From Ferrigenium kumadai (lineage in GTDB: Bacteria > Pseudomonadota > Gammaproteobacteria > Burkholderiales > Gallionellaceae), in the NCBI RefSeq assembly GCF_018324385.1, contig NZ_AP019536.1, positions 1,984,001-2,048,000 on the forward strand: 64,000 nt of DNA, given 5' to 3'. The notes beneath the pieces are model-generated. The model was not told the DNA's origin. It saw nothing but the letters and a program-made list of their open reading frames with translations, and made no database searches. Below are positions 37,381 through 46,999 of the stretch, piece by piece. A program made the position numbers and the translations under genes. Numbering within the stretch: the stretch's first letter is position 1; every line of letters begins with the position of its first letter.

Positions 37381-37833
37381 TTATGCGCCCCGCACCAGCA
37401 GCACCGGCACCGTCGCGGCCCGCATCACGCCTTCCGCCACGCTACCCAGCAGAAAGCGATCCAGCCCCTTGCGTCCATGCGATCCGACCACGATCAGGTC
37501 GGCCTCCCAGTCCTGCGCCTCCTTGGCGATGACGTTGCCGACGCGCTGCCCGGCATCGTCCACTCGGCGAAGTTCGGCATTCAGCCCGGCGTTGCGTACT
37601 CTGTCCAACGCATGCGCGAGTATCTGCTGACCTAGTTCCTCGAAAAATTCGGGAGACACTACCGGCGGTGAGCCAACCATCCAGTCTCCGCCACTCCAGG
37701 CCAGCGATGAATCTTCGCTGACATGCAACAGCAACAGTTGAGATCGCCCTTCCCCGGCCAGCTTGAGCGCCTCGCCGAGGGCCAGGTCAGAAGTCGAACT
37801 CCCATCCACTGCAACCACAATGCGCTTGTACAT
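37381..37833 (-). CDS. Universal stress protein (UspA family)
   Basis: A 150-residue single-domain Usp starting at ATG 37833 (MYKRIVVAVDGSSTSDLAL). The nucleotide-binding motif is DLIVVGSHGRKGLDRFLLGS near the C-terminus, matching the G-2x-G-9x-G(S/T) pattern of ATP-binding members. Such proteins accumulate under stress and starvation; the exact target is unknown. A longer frame upstream to 37881 is unlikely. It lies between glnS and cysS on the same strand, with 26 and 27-bp gaps. Confidence 0.93.
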   Translation of the reverse strand: MYKRIVVAVDGSSTSDLALGEALKLAGEGRSQLLLLHVSEDSSLAWSGGDWMVGSPPVVSPEFFEELGQQILAHALDRVRNAGLNAELRRVDDAGQRVGNVIAKEAQDWEADLIVVGSHGRKGLDRFLLGSVAEGVMRAATVPVLLVRGA

Positions 37834-37859
37834 GCCAGCCTCCTTGTCAAGGTAGTGCG

Positions 37860-39524
37860 TTAGCCCTGCTCCTTCGCCCATGAATCCTTCAGCGTCACGG
37901 TGCGGTTGAACACCAGCTTCTCGCCGGGTCGGTGATCTCGGCGGTCGGTGCAGAAATAACCCAGGCGCTCGAACTGGTAGCGCGTCTCGGGTGCCGCGTC
38001 CTTCACGCAGGCCTCCACCCAGCCCTGCACCACGGTCAACGATGCCGGATTGAGGTGTGTGCAGAAATCCACTTCTCTATCCGCATCTGGCTCCGGCACG
38101 GTGAACAATCGGTCATACAGGCGGATCTCAACGGGCAGCGCGTGCAAACTGGAAAGGAAGTGGATCACGCCCTTGACCTTGCGACCTTCCGGGTTCTTGC
38201 CCAGCGTGTCGTGGTCGATGCTGCACTTGAGTTCGATCACCTTGCCCGTCGCGTCCTTCACCGCTTCGTCGCAGCGCATCACGTAGCTGTGGCGCAGGCG
38301 GATCTCGCCGCCGAGGGTGAGGCGCTTCCAGCCTGCCGGCGGCACTTCGGCGAAGTCGTCGGCTTCGATGAACAGTTCCCTGGAGAACGGCACGACGCGC
38401 TTGCCCAGCTCGGGCTGGTTCGGATGGAAGTCGGCTTCGCGCGTCTGCGCGCCGTCGGCGTTGGTGATGGTCACCTTGAGCGGGTTGATGATGGCCATCA
38501 CGCGCGGTGCGCGCAGTTCCAGGTCTTCGCGGATCGCGCCTTCCATCACCGCCATGTCCACGCTGTTCTCGCCCTTGGACACGCCGATGCGCTTGGCGAA
38601 TTCGCGGATGCCTTCCGGCGTATAGCCGCGACGGCGCATGCCGGAAACCGTGGGCATGCGCGGATCGTCCCAGCCGGAGACATGCTTCTCGTTCACCAGT
38701 TGCAGCAGCTTGCGCTTGCTGGTGATGGTGTAGTGCAGTTCCAGGCGCGAGAACTCGTACTGGCGCGGGTGGCAGGGGATGCTGATGTTGTCCAGCACCC
38801 AGTCGTACAGCGGACGGTGGTCCTCGAACTCCAGCGTGCAGATGGAATGGGTGATGCCTTCCAGTGCGTCGGAGATGCAGTGGGTGTAGTCGTACATCGG
38901 GTAGATGCACCACTTGTCGCCGGTGCGGATGTGGTGCGCGCGGCGGATGCGGTAGATGGCCGGGTCGCGCAGGTTCATGTTGGGCGAGGCCATGTCGATC
39001 TTGGCGCGCAGCACCATCGCGCCGTCGGCGAATTCGCCCGCCTTCATGCGTGCGAACAGGTCCAGGTTCTCGGCCACGCTGCGGTCGCGGCTCGGACTGT
39101 TCTTGCCCGGCTGGGTCAGCGTGCCGCGGTATTCGCGCATCTGCTCGGGAGTGAGGTCGTCCACATAGGCCAGGCCCTTGTTGATGAGCTCCACCGCGTA
39201 GTCGTACAGCGTATCGAAATAGTCCGATGCCCAGTGCACCTGGCCGTCCCACTGGAAGCCCAGCCAGTGCACATCTTCCTGGATGGACAGTGCGTATTCC
39301 TCACTCTCCTTCTCCGGGTTGGTGTCGTCGAAGCGCAGGTTGCACTTGCCGTGGTAGTCCTGTGCCAGCCCGAAGTTGAGGCAGATCGACTTGGCATGGC
39401 CGACGTGCAGGTAGCCGTTCGGCTCCGGCGGGAAACGGGTGACGATGCTCTGGTGCTTGCCGCTGGCCAGGTCGGCATCGATGATGCTGCGGATGAAATT
39501 GGAAACGGGTGGTGCGCTGCTCAT
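37860..39524 (-). CDS. glnS: Glutaminyl-tRNA synthetase
   Basis: GlnS charges tRNA-Gln with glutamine. The 554-residue protein begins [19 protein letters not shown], with the class I HIGH-type motif HVGH at residues 40-43 ([15 protein letters not shown]) and a second motif TSKRKL in place of KMSKS. The anticodon-binding beta-barrel domains occupy the C-terminal third. Presence of GlnS means this organism charges tRNA-Gln directly. It heads a minus-strand group with the Usp gene and cysS. Confidence 0.98.
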   Translation of the reverse strand: MSSAPPVSNFIRSIIDADLASGKHQSIVTRFPPEPNGYLHVGHAKSICLNFGLAQDYHGKCNLRFDDTNPEKESEEYALSIQEDVHWLGFQWDGQVHWASDYFDTLYDYAVELINKGLAYVDDLTPEQMREYRGTLTQPGKNSPSRDRSVAENLDLFARMKAGEFADGAMVLRAKIDMASPNMNLRDPAIYRIRRAHHIRTGDKWCIYPMYDYTHCISDALEGITHSICTLEFEDHRPLYDWVLDNISIPCHPRQYEFSRLELHYTITSKRKLLQLVNEKHVSGWDDPRMPTVSGMRRRGYTPEGIREFAKRIGVSKGENSVDMAVMEGAIREDLELRAPRVMAIINPLKVTITNADGAQTREADFHPNQPELGKRVVPFSRELFIEADDFAEVPPAGWKRLTLGGEIRLRHSYVMRCDEAVKDATGKVIELKCSIDHDTLGKNPEGRKVKGVIHFLSSLHALPVEIRLYDRLFTVPEPDADREVDFCTHLNPASLTVVQGWVEACVKDAAPETRYQFERLGYFCTDRRDHRPGEKLVFNRTVTLKDSWAKEQG

Positions 39525-39699
39525 GTTGTTATTCTCGGCTTCGGTATGGTTGGCGAAATACGTGGCGGATTTTACCCGAAAACACCGATAAAGCCCCCGC
39601 CCCGAAAGACATTAACTGTGAAAACACGCGGCCGATTTGGTAGAATCCGCCCCCAGTTCGGGCCGATTCCCCGCCCATATTCAGGATAACGACAATACG

Positions 39700-40743
39700 A
39701 TGAACATGTTCAACCGTTTTAGCGAAACTCGTTTGGCTCGTTTCAACCCTTCTGTCGCCCTGCTTGCCAGCGCGCTGCTCTTGGGCGCCAGCCTCGCGGC
39801 GCATGCCGACAGCATCCAGGATGCCAACAAGCTGTTCAAGCAAGGCCAGCATGCCCAGGCGCTGGAGAAGGTGAACGGCTACCTCGCCGGCAAACCCAAG
39901 GACGCGCAGGCGCGGTTCCTGAAAGGCCTGATCCTGACCGAGCAGGGCAACACCACCGAGGCGATCAAGATCTTCGCGGCGCTGACCGAGGACTATCCCG
40001 AACTGCCAGAACCGTACAACAACCTCGCCGTGCTGTACGCCAGCAAGGGCCAGTACGACAAGGCCAAGCAGGCACTGGAGATGGCGATCCGCACCCATCC
40101 AAGCTACGCCACAGCCCACGAGAACCTGGGCGACATCTACGCCAAGATGGCGAGCCAGGCCTATGACCGCGCATTGCAGCTGGACCGCAGCAACACCGCG
40201 ACTCAGACCAAGCTGTCGATGATCCAGGAACTGTTCGCCAACGGCACGCGCGGCAAACGCCCGGCGCCTGCACCGGTAGCGTCGACCCCCAGCGCCGTGG
40301 CGACCAAGCCCGAGCCGGCCGCACCAGCCGTCGTGGCGTCGGCACCGGCCGCCGCCAAGCCCGCGCCGATCGAAAAGAACCCCGAATCCGCCCCTGCGGC
40401 GAACAGCGACAAGGATGTGATGAAGACCGTCAACGCCTGGGCCGCCGCCTGGTCCTCGCAGAACGTGAAGAAGTACCTGTCGTTCTACGCCGACGATTTC
40501 AAGACGCCAGACGGCGAAAGCCGCTCGGCCTGGGAAGCTGCACGCGAAGAGCGCATCGGCAAGCCCAAGTCCATCCGCATCGGCATCAGCGATGCGAGCG
40601 TCAGCTTCAGCAACGGCAATCATGCCACCGTGAAGTTCCGTCAGTCCTACCGCGCCACCCACATGAAGACCTCCAGCACCAAGACGCTGCTAATGGTGAA
40701 ATCGGGCGGCAAGTGGCTGATCCAGGAAGAGCGCGCCAAATAA
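39700..40743 (+). CDS. Exported TPR protein with C-terminal NTF2-like domain
   Basis: A 347-residue secreted protein from ATG 39700 (MNMFNRFSETRLARF), with a signal sequence ending near AAHADS. TPR repeats cover residues about 38-165 (QDANKLFKQGQHAQALEKV, TTEAIKIFAALTEDYP, YDKAKQALEMAIRTHP). An alanine/proline linker follows, then an NTF2/SnoaL-like domain at about 240-347 (VNAWAAAWSSQNVKKYLSFY to GGKWLIQEERAK). The neighbouring L,D-transpeptidase ends in a related domain. Together with the transpeptidase one base downstream, this suggests a cell-envelope function; the role is unknown. Confidence 0.8.
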   Translation: MNMFNRFSETRLARFNPSVALLASALLLGASLAAHADSIQDANKLFKQGQHAQALEKVNGYLAGKPKDAQARFLKGLILTEQGNTTEAIKIFAALTEDYPELPEPYNNLAVLYASKGQYDKAKQALEMAIRTHPSYATAHENLGDIYAKMASQAYDRALQLDRSNTATQTKLSMIQELFANGTRGKRPAPAPVASTPSAVATKPEPAAPAVVASAPAAAKPAPIEKNPESAPAANSDKDVMKTVNAWAAAWSSQNVKKYLSFYADDFKTPDGESRSAWEAAREERIGKPKSIRIGISDASVSFSNGNHATVKFRQSYRATHMKTSSTKTLLMVKSGGKWLIQEERAK

Positions 40744-40744
40744 C

Positions 40745-41914
40745 ATGTTGCGTCCGGCACTGGCCTCTTCGTTGCTGTGCGCCCTGCTGACGGGCGTGGC
40801 GCATGCCGCGCCCGATTCGCGCAGCACCGAGGCGCAGCTGGCGAAGAGCCTGCAGGCCATCCAGAACAACCATCTCGACGTCGCGCTCAACGAAGTCGAC
40901 TCGCTGCTCAAATCCAACCCGAAATTCAAGCTGGCACACCTGGTCAAGGGCGACCTGCTGATGGCCCGCGCCGGCGCGATCAACAGTTTCGGCAGCGCCG
41001 CCAACGCCCCGCGCGACAAGATCGACGACCTGCGCGATGAAGCGCGCGTGCGCCTGCAGCGCGCCCTGTCGCAGCCCGACAGCAAGCTCGCTCCCAGCTT
41101 CCTGTGGAAGATGGATAGCGAACAGAAATATGCTCTGGTGGTGGATACCAGCCGCTCCACGCTGTTCGTCTATGAAAACGTGAATGGCGAACCGCGCTAT
41201 GTGACCGATTTCTACGTCACCATCGGCAAACTTGGCAGCGAGAAGTATTCCGAGGGCGACCAGCGCACGCCCATCGGCGTGTATTTCGTCAAATCCGAGC
41301 TGCCCAGGAAATCGCTTGCCGACCTGTACGGCAACGGCGCGTATCCGCTCAGCTACCCGAACGAATGGGACCGCAGGAACAATCGCACCGGCAGCGGCAT
41401 CTGGCTGCACGGCACGCCTTCCGACACCTACAGCCGCCCGCCGCGTGCCAGCAACGGCTGCGTTGTGCTGGCTAACGACGACCTCGACAAGCTCGCCCCC
41501 TACCTGCAGGTGGGCATCACGCCGGTGATCATCGCCAACCGCGTGGACTGGCTCGACGAGAACGACCGCGGCAAACGCGAGGAACTGCTGCAGACCATCG
41601 AACGCTGGCGCAAGGACTGGTCCAGCCTGGACACCAATGCCTACCTCAAACATTATTCGCGCAGCTTCTCCAGCGAGAGCGCGAATTACGCCGCATGGGC
41701 GAAACAGAAACAACAGGTGAACAGCGCGAAGTCGTGGATCAAGGTGGGCCTGTCGAACATCAGCGTGTTCACCTATCCCGATCAGCCCGACATGGCCGTG
41801 GTCAACTTCGAGCAGGACTACAGTAGCAGCAACCTGTCCAACCGCATGAAGAAACGCCAGTACTGGATCAAACAGAATAACCGTTGGCAGATCGTCTACG
41901 AGGGCTCGGCATGA
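40745..41914 (+). CDS. L,D-transpeptidase (YkuD) with C-terminal NTF2-like domain
   Basis: A periplasmic L,D-transpeptidase, probably making 3-3 cross-links or anchoring proteins to peptidoglycan. The 389-residue protein has a signal ([21 protein letters not shown]), an N-terminal helical region (about 28-115), and the YkuD catalytic core at about 125-265 with HGT (222-224) and SNGC (236-239, catalytic C239). A C-terminal NTF2-like domain (about 280-389) begins [20 protein letters not shown] and resembles the C-terminus of the preceding TPR protein. It follows that gene after one base and overlaps the cyclophilin ATG by four. Confidence 0.93.
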   Translation: MLRPALASSLLCALLTGVAHAAPDSRSTEAQLAKSLQAIQNNHLDVALNEVDSLLKSNPKFKLAHLVKGDLLMARAGAINSFGSAANAPRDKIDDLRDEARVRLQRALSQPDSKLAPSFLWKMDSEQKYALVVDTSRSTLFVYENVNGEPRYVTDFYVTIGKLGSEKYSEGDQRTPIGVYFVKSELPRKSLADLYGNGAYPLSYPNEWDRRNNRTGSGIWLHGTPSDTYSRPPRASNGCVVLANDDLDKLAPYLQVGITPVIIANRVDWLDENDRGKREELLQTIERWRKDWSSLDTNAYLKHYSRSFSSESANYAAWAKQKQQVNSAKSWIKVGLSNISVFTYPDQPDMAVVNFEQDYSSSNLSNRMKKRQYWIKQNNRWQIVYEGSA

Positions 41915-42492
41915 ACCTGAAGAAACTGATTACCGCATTGTTCGCGCTGCTGTTGTGCTGCGCGATGCAACCTTCCTATTCATCAACTCAAGGCAAGAAA
42001 ACCATGGTCAAACTGCACACCAACCTCGGCACCATCACCCTGCAACTGGATGCCGAAAAAGCCCCGCTCAGCGTCAAGAACTTCCTCGAATACGTGAACA
42101 GCGGCTTCTACGACGGCACCATCTTCCACCGCGTGATGGACAACTTCATGATTCAGGGCGGCGGTTTCGAGCCCGGCATGAAGCAGAAGCCGACCAACGC
42201 GCCGGTCAAGAACGAAGCGGCCAACGGCCTGAAGAACGAGAACTACACCATCGCCATGGCGCGCACCAGCGACCCGCATTCCGCCACCGCGCAGTTCTTC
42301 ATCAACGTGCGCAACAACGACTTCCTCGACTATCCCGGCCAGGACGGCTGGGGCTATGCCGTGTTCGGCAAGGTGGTCGAGGGCAAGGAAGTCGTGGACG
42401 CGATCAAGAAGGTCAAGACCGGCAACAGCGGCTTCCACCAGAACGTGCCGAAGGAAGACGTCGTCATCACCAAGGCTGAAGTAGTCCAGTAA
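41911..42492 (+). CDS. Cyclophilin-type peptidyl-prolyl isomerase, probably periplasmic
   Basis: A 193-residue cyclophilin starting at ATG 41911, overlapping the transpeptidase stop (ATGA). Residues 1-30 look like a signal sequence ([17 protein letters not shown]), followed by the PPIase domain beginning [13 protein letters not shown]. Active-site residues appear in [13 protein letters not shown] and [10 protein letters not shown] start at 42004 would give a cytoplasmic PpiB-like protein of 162 residues. The ATGA overlap favours the longer exported form. With the YkuD gene it fits an envelope-folding role. Confidence 0.88.
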   Translation: MNLKKLITALFALLLCCAMQPSYSSTQGKKTMVKLHTNLGTITLQLDAEKAPLSVKNFLEYVNSGFYDGTIFHRVMDNFMIQGGGFEPGMKQKPTNAPVKNEAANGLKNENYTIAMARTSDPHSATAQFFINVRNNDFLDYPGQDGWGYAVFGKVVEGKEVVDAIKKVKTGNSGFHQNVPKEDVVITKAEVVQ

Positions 42493-42567
42493 GGATTCGG
42501 GATACGGGATACAGGATTCAGGGGCACTGCCCGATTTCCCGAATCCTGTATCCTGATCCCGTATCCT
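42493..42567. repeat. GGATTC-family inverted repeat upstream of lpxH
   Basis: A long imperfect palindrome: GGATTCGGGATACGGGATAC on the left is answered by ATCCTGATCCCGTATCC on the right around a loop of about 20 bases. It fills the gap between the cyclophilin and lpxH. The same unit occurs at 52163-52231, so it is a dispersed family and not a gene-specific terminator. Confidence 0.75.
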
Positions 42568-42571
42568 GAAC

Positions 42572-43303
42572 ATGCCCCACTCCCTGTTCATCTCCGACCT
42601 GCATCTCGGTGCAGACCAGCCGCAAAGCATGGCGGTGTTCCGGCGTTTCGCCTCCGGCATCGCGCCGCAGGCGGAGGCGCTGTACATCCTCGGCGACCTG
42701 TTCGAATACTGGGCGGGAGACGACGACCTGCATGACCCGTTCCACCAGCAGGTGATCGCCGCCCTGCGCGGCATCGCGGAACGCGGCACCAAGGTATTTC
42801 TTATGCACGGCAACCGCGACCTGCTGATGGGGCAGGCACTGGCGCAGGCTTGCCACGCCACGCTGCTGGGCGACCCGGCACTGATCGACCTGTATGGCAC
42901 CCCCACGCTGCTCAGCCACGGCGACACGCTATGCACCAGCGATACCGAATACCAGCGCTACCGCGCGCAGGTGCACGATGCCGATTTCCAGCGCCAGTTC
43001 CTCGCCCGGCCGCTGGCCGAACGCAAGGCCTACATCGAGCAGTTGCGTGCGCACAGCAAGGCCGAGAAGCAACATAAGGCCAGCGCGATCATGGACGTGA
43101 ATATCGATGCCGTCGCCGCCCTGCTGCGCGAGTACCGCTACCCGCGCCTGATCCACGGCCACACCCATCGCCCCAATCGGCACGAACACATCGTGGACGG
43201 ACACCGCTGCGAACGCTGGGTGCTGGCCGACTGGCACCGGGAAGGCTCGGCGTTGCACTGTGACGCGAACGGCTGCCGTTCCCTGGATATCCTGCCGGAG
43301 TAA
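42572..43303 (+). CDS. lpxH: UDP-2,3-diacylglucosamine diphosphatase
   Basis: LpxH hydrolyses UDP-2,3-diacylglucosamine to lipid X in lipid A synthesis. The 243-residue protein begins MPHSLFISDLHLGADQP and contains the metallophosphoesterase motifs SDLHLG (D-x-H), GDLFEYW, GNRD and HGHTH, which coordinate two manganese ions. The C-terminal region carries the acyl-chain binding segment. It is a normal-length LpxH on the inner-membrane side. Confidence 0.96.
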   Translation: MPHSLFISDLHLGADQPQSMAVFRRFASGIAPQAEALYILGDLFEYWAGDDDLHDPFHQQVIAALRGIAERGTKVFLMHGNRDLLMGQALAQACHATLLGDPALIDLYGTPTLLSHGDTLCTSDTEYQRYRAQVHDADFQRQFLARPLAERKAYIEQLRAHSKAEKQHKASAIMDVNIDAVAALLREYRYPRLIHGHTHRPNRHEHIVDGHRCERWVLADWHREGSALHCDANGCRSLDILPE

Positions 43304-43397
43304 ACCACCCGGGCCGCTATTCCCCCACTCACCGAATGGGCGCTATACTGCTCCGCGTTCCATCCGGAACGCAGCATTCAATTACAAGGGAGAGATC

Positions 43398-43772
43398 ATG
43401 GGGAAACAGAATATTGCACTGGTGGGTCTGGGCAGGATCGGTTCGGCTTTTCTGCGTGAAATATCCGGCAAACAGGAGAGGCTGAACCTGCTGTTCGCCG
43501 CCGAACCGTCCAATACGCCGGGCAAGGCCCAGGCGATCGCCGCCGGCATCCCGATGGCCACATTGGAAGAGATCGCGGCCGCCGGTAACAAGGTGGACAT
43601 CATCTTCGACCTGACCGGCAATCCCGACGTGCGCAAACAGCTGCGCGAACAGCTCGCCGCGCACAAGAACCAGCACACCGTGATCGCCCCAGAATCGGTG
43701 GCACGCCTGATCTGGTCCTTGATCAGCAGCGAGGCGCTGCCCGTCATCGAAGGGCGCATCACCGGCTACTGA
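43398..43772 (+). CDS. Small Rossmann-fold NAD(P)-binding protein
   Basis: A 124-residue protein starting at ATG 43398 (MGKQNIALVGLGRIGSAFLRE), with the dinucleotide-binding motif GLGRIGSAFL and AGG-rich ribosome-binding sequence (AAGGGAGAG) just upstream. The segment DIIFDLTGNPDVRKQLREQL resembles the N-terminal domain of DapB- or homoserine dehydrogenase-like oxidoreductases, but the catalytic C-terminal domain is absent. It could be a regulatory or nucleotide-sensing protein; I do not recognise a family. It is convergent with tpx across the hairpin at 43785-43811. Confidence 0.75.
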   Translation: MGKQNIALVGLGRIGSAFLREISGKQERLNLLFAAEPSNTPGKAQAIAAGIPMATLEEIAAAGNKVDIIFDLTGNPDVRKQLREQLAAHKNQHTVIAPESVARLIWSLISSEALPVIEGRITGY

Positions 43773-43784
43773 GGCCTGTCTCCA

Positions 43785-43811
43785 GAGCAAGGGGCATTAT
43801 GGCCCTTGCTC
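43785..43811. terminator. Hairpin between convergent genes
   Basis: GAGCAAGGG and CCCTTGCTC form a perfect 9-bp stem around a 9-base loop between the ends of the Rossmann gene and tpx. No strong U run follows on either strand. It probably acts as a bidirectional terminator. Confidence 0.55.
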
Positions 43812-43816
43812 ACCCG

Positions 43817-44335
43817 TCATTTCAAAACGGCCAGTGCTGCATCGTAATTCGGCTCGTGGGTGATCTCGCTCACCAGCTCGGCATGCAGCACGCGGTCGTT
43901 CTCATCCAGCACCACCACCGCGCGTGCGGCCAGCCCACTCATCGGAGTATCAGCGATCTGCACACCGTAGTCGTGCAGGAATTCGCGTCCGCGCATCAGC
44001 GACAGCGTGACGATGTTCTGCAATCCCTCGGCGGAACAGAAACGGCTCGATGCGAACGGCAGGTCTGCGGAGATCACCAGCACCACGGTGTTGCGCAGCC
44101 CGGTCGCGGCCTGATTGAATTTGCGCGCGGTGATGGAGCACGGGGAAGTGTCGAGGCTGGGCACGATGTCCAGCACCTTGCGCTTGCCCGCAAAGTCCTT
44201 CAGCGAAACATCCTTCAGGTCCTTGTCCACCAGCAAGAACGCGGGCGCGACCTGTCCGACCTTGGGAAAACTGCCGCGCACCGTGACCGGCGCGCCCTTG
44301 AGGGTGACTGAGGCATCGTTTGAAACCTGGTTCAT
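43817..44335 (-). CDS. tpx: Thiol peroxidase (Tpx)
   Basis: Tpx reduces hydroperoxides with electrons from thioredoxin. The ATG at 44335 gives [19 protein letters not shown] and 172 residues. The peroxidatic cysteine is C66 in [15 protein letters not shown] (more usual is SLDTPVC) and the resolving cysteine C100 in RFCSAEG, the two-cysteine spacing of the family. An AGGAG lies upstream of the start. A longer frame to 44383 adds no recognised sequence. Confidence 0.95.
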   Translation of the reverse strand: MNQVSNDASVTLKGAPVTVRGSFPKVGQVAPAFLLVDKDLKDVSLKDFAGKRKVLDIVPSLDTSPCSITARKFNQAATGLRNTVVLVISADLPFASSRFCSAEGLQNIVTLSLMRGREFLHDYGVQIADTPMSGLAARAVVVLDENDRVLHAELVSEITHEPNYDAALAVLK

Positions 44336-44413
44336 GTCGGCTCCTTTCGGAAGTGCATTGAAAGAACCGGGATGGTGCGTCACCGCATGAGATGCGGCAA
44401 TACGGTCTGCACC

Positions 44414-45100
44414 CTATGGGGCTTTGCCCTGTGGCGCGCACAACTGCTCACAGGGCAGTCCGTCGCCATCGCCGTCGAGCAGCTTGCCGCCGCAGCGATT
44501 CAGGTAATAGCGTGCTTCCTCGCAGGAAGTCATCTGGGAACAGCGCTTCTTGCTGGCGCAGACCGGATCCGCAGTCGGCGCATCAACCGCCGCACTGGTG
44601 CCAACATGAGGGGACGGTTCGGATAGTGTAGAAGGATGCAGCTTGCGCCACTCCCAGGGCGGCATCGGGTCGCTCAGCGCCCAGAGGCCGCGCGGTTCCC
44701 GCCTGGCCTCTTCCTGCAAAGCCAGCATCGCGCGATCGTTGTGGAAGCGGGAGTACTCCCACGCCATGCCGCGGCGGATCTGCTCGGCATTCACGTCCAG
44801 CCCGTCCACGCTGAGATGCGCGACCATGCGCCCGTACTGGTCGACCGCCTCGCTGGCCACCTTGACCTGCTTGCCCAGCACCATGTCGGCCAGCGAACGC
44901 CGTGACGTATCGCCCAAGGTCTGCGCCTTTTCCGGTGCATCGATACCGGCCAGGCGGATCTTCTTCAGGCCGTTCGCGCGCTTGACGAGAACGGTATCGC
45001 CATCCAGCACGGCGATCACCTTGGCAACGAACTCCGCTCCCTGTGCCACGCCGCCAGCAAGCAGCAGCGAGATAAGCAAGAGGGAGCGGATGAGCATCAT
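44414..45100 (-). CDS. Exported thermonuclease-type nuclease with excalibur domain
   Basis: A 228-residue secreted nuclease starting at ATG 45100, overlapping the pgpA stop by four bases. The signal (MMLIRSLLLISLLLAGGVAQG) is followed by an SNase-like domain (VLDGDTVLVKRANGLKKIRL to AWEYSRF, about residues 25-150), with the catalytic pattern D-G-D-T and RLAGIDAPE. The C-terminus is an excalibur calcium-binding module (CEEARYYLNRCG, DGDGDGLPCEQLC). It probably acts outside the inner membrane, on free nucleic acid. Confidence 0.92.
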   Translation of the reverse strand: MMLIRSLLLISLLLAGGVAQGAEFVAKVIAVLDGDTVLVKRANGLKKIRLAGIDAPEKAQTLGDTSRRSLADMVLGKQVKVASEAVDQYGRMVAHLSVDGLDVNAEQIRRGMAWEYSRFHNDRAMLALQEEARREPRGLWALSDPMPPWEWRKLHPSTLSEPSPHVGTSAAVDAPTADPVCASKKRCSQMTSCEEARYYLNRCGGKLLDGDGDGLPCEQLCAPQGKAP

Positions 45101-45600
45101 GGCAGCAAGCTCTTGATGACCGCCATGCACAGCAGCGTGTATCCGGCGGCGAGCAGGTCGTCGAACATCACCCCCAGGCCGCCGTGCCAGGTGCTGTCGA
45201 AATAACGTATCGGCGGCGGTTTGACGATGTCGAAGAAACGGAACAGCGCGAAGGCCAGCAGCGACCATTCCCAGCCCGGCGGCGTGAAGAACAGCACGAT
45301 CAGGAAGGCGACCACCTCGTCCCACACAATGCCGCCGTAGTCGGCCACGCCCAGCGCCCTGCCGGTGATGTCGCACACCCACACGCCGATGGCGAACGCC
45401 CATACCAGCGCGAGGATGAACATCGCGTCCGACAGGCGGGGTGCCAGGAACCAGTACATGGGGAAGGCGACCAGCGTGCCGAAGGTGCCCGGCGCCTTGC
45501 GTGCAAGGCCGCTGCCGAAGCCGAACGACAGCAGGTGCGCCGGATGGCTGAACAGGAAGCGCCAGCTCGGCTTGACGAGCAGATCAGCGGAAATGGTCAT
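45097..45600 (-). CDS. pgpA: Phosphatidylglycerophosphatase A
   Basis: PgpA dephosphorylates phosphatidylglycerol phosphate in the inner membrane. ATG 45600 gives MTISADLLVKPSWRFLF and 167 residues with several membrane helices and the conserved segments GSGLARKAPGTFGTL and DYGGIVWDEVVAF. A final FDSTWHGGLGVMFDDLLAG-like stretch (here ending DDLLAA) is present. It overlaps the thiL end by 17 bp and the nuclease start by four. The thiL-pgpA pair is widespread in proteobacteria. Confidence 0.95.
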   Translation of the reverse strand: MTISADLLVKPSWRFLFSHPAHLLSFGFGSGLARKAPGTFGTLVAFPMYWFLAPRLSDAMFILALVWAFAIGVWVCDITGRALGVADYGGIVWDEVVAFLIVLFFTPPGWEWSLLAFALFRFFDIVKPPPIRYFDSTWHGGLGVMFDDLLAAGYTLLCMAVIKSLLP

Positions 45601-46525
45601 AACCCTCGACCTCGATATCGATCGGATGTCCGTGCGTATCGTGCACGATGCATCCCCGGCCTGCAACGATTTCCCCGATGCGGGTCAGCGGCAGACCGAG
45701 CTGCGCGGCAATGCGCTTGACCTCGGCGCGGCGCGCGGCGGGTGCGGTGAAACACAACTCGTAATCGTCGCCGCCGCACAGGGCCAGCTTCTGCTGAAAA
45801 CGGCCGCGCAGCCAAGGCGAGACCGGCAAGGCATCGAACTCGATCTCCGCACCGACGTTCGAGCGTTCGAGGATGTGACCGAGATCGGCGAGCAGGCCGT
45901 CGGAAACGTCGATCGCGCTGCTGGCAATGCCGCGCAGTGCCAAGCCCAGTGCCACGCGCGGGTGCGGCTGGTGCAGGCGCGCTGCACAGGCAGCGAGCTC
46001 TGCCTCGCCCAGCTTGATGCGCCCCAGCAGATGCGCCAGTGCCAGCGCCGCATCGCCCAGTTCGCCGGAGACCCAGATGTCGTCTCCGGCCTTTGCACCG
46101 TCGCGGCGCAGCGCCTGCTGCGCGGGAACTTCGCCGAAGATGGTCACGCACAGGTTGAGCGGCCCGCGCGTGGTGTCGCCGCCGACCAGGTCGACGCCGT
46201 GCTGCTGCGCCAGCGCGAAGAAGCCCGCGCTGAACCGCTCCAGCCATGCCTCCTCCTCGCTCGGAATGGCGATGGCCAGCGTCGCCCAGCGCGGCACAGC
46301 ACCCATCGCCGCGAGGTCGGACAGGTTCACCGCCAGCGTCTTGTGGCCCAGCAGGAAGGGATCGGCATCGGGGAAGAAGTGCGTGCCGCACACCAGCATG
46401 TCGGTGGAGACGGCCAGCACGTTGCCAGGGCTCACCTGCAGCAGCGCGGCATCGTCGCCCACGCCGAGCACCGCGCCGGGAGTGGCGCGGGTGAAGAAAC
46501 GCCGGATCAGGTCAAATTCGGACAT
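45584..46525 (-). CDS. thiL: Thiamine-monophosphate kinase
   Basis: ThiL phosphorylates thiamine monophosphate to thiamine diphosphate, the coenzyme form. The 313-residue protein begins MSEFDLIRRFFTRATPGAVLGVGDDAA and shows the conserved GVGDDAALL, DMLV, VNLSDLAAMGA and GGDTTRGPLN motifs of the PurM-like ATP-binding fold. It is 9 bp downstream of nusB and overlaps pgpA. Confidence 0.96.
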   Translation of the reverse strand: MSEFDLIRRFFTRATPGAVLGVGDDAALLQVSPGNVLAVSTDMLVCGTHFFPDADPFLLGHKTLAVNLSDLAAMGAVPRWATLAIAIPSEEEAWLERFSAGFFALAQQHGVDLVGGDTTRGPLNLCVTIFGEVPAQQALRRDGAKAGDDIWVSGELGDAALALAHLLGRIKLGEAELAACAARLHQPHPRVALGLALRGIASSAIDVSDGLLADLGHILERSNVGAEIEFDALPVSPWLRGRFQQKLALCGGDDYELCFTAPAARRAEVKRIAAQLGLPLTRIGEIVAGRGCIVHDTHGHPIDIEVEGYDHFR

Positions 46526-46534
46526 GCGTCCGCA

Positions 46535-46999
46535 TCAGGTCTTGCTGCGCGCGGCGAACTCCACCGCGCGCACTTGCGGGGCGAGCTTGTCGAGCACGCC
46601 ATTCACGTACTTGTGGCCATCGGTACCGCCGAAGGTCTTGGCCAGTTCGACCGCCTCGTTGATGACCACCTTGTAGGGAGTCTCGATGTGCTGCGACAGC
46701 TCGTATGCGCCCAGCAGCAGCACGGCGAATTCCACCGGGCTGAGATCGGCGAGCGGACGGTCGAGGTGCGGGGTCAGCAAGGCCTCGGTCTCGGCGTGCT
46801 GTGCCAGCGCGCCGCGCAGCAGTTTGGTGAACAGGCCCTTGTCGAACCGGCCCAGCGCCTTCGCCTCCAGCACTTGCTTCTCGATGTCGTGCGCATCGCT
46901 GCCCGACACGCGCCACTGGTAGATACCCTGCATCGCGAGCTCGCGCGCGCGGTGGCGCGGACTGACGGCCGCTGTCTTCTTCGCTTCCATTTCGCTCAT
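46535..46999 (-). CDS. nusB: Transcription antitermination protein NusB
   Basis: NusB binds boxA RNA with NusE (S10) to promote antitermination in rRNA operons. The ATG at 46999 gives [20 protein letters not shown] and 154 residues; it overlaps the ribH stop by four bases. The conserved all-helical fold is visible with [14 protein letters not shown] and the [10 protein letters not shown]-type C-terminal region ([15 protein letters not shown]). The ribH-nusB-thiL-pgpA order is standard. Confidence 0.95.
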   Translation of the reverse strand: MSEMEAKKTAAVSPRHRARELAMQGIYQWRVSGSDAHDIEKQVLEAKALGRFDKGLFTKLLRGALAQHAETEALLTPHLDRPLADLSPVEFAVLLLGAYELSQHIETPYKVVINEAVELAKTFGGTDGHKYVNGVLDKLAPQVRAVEFAARSKT

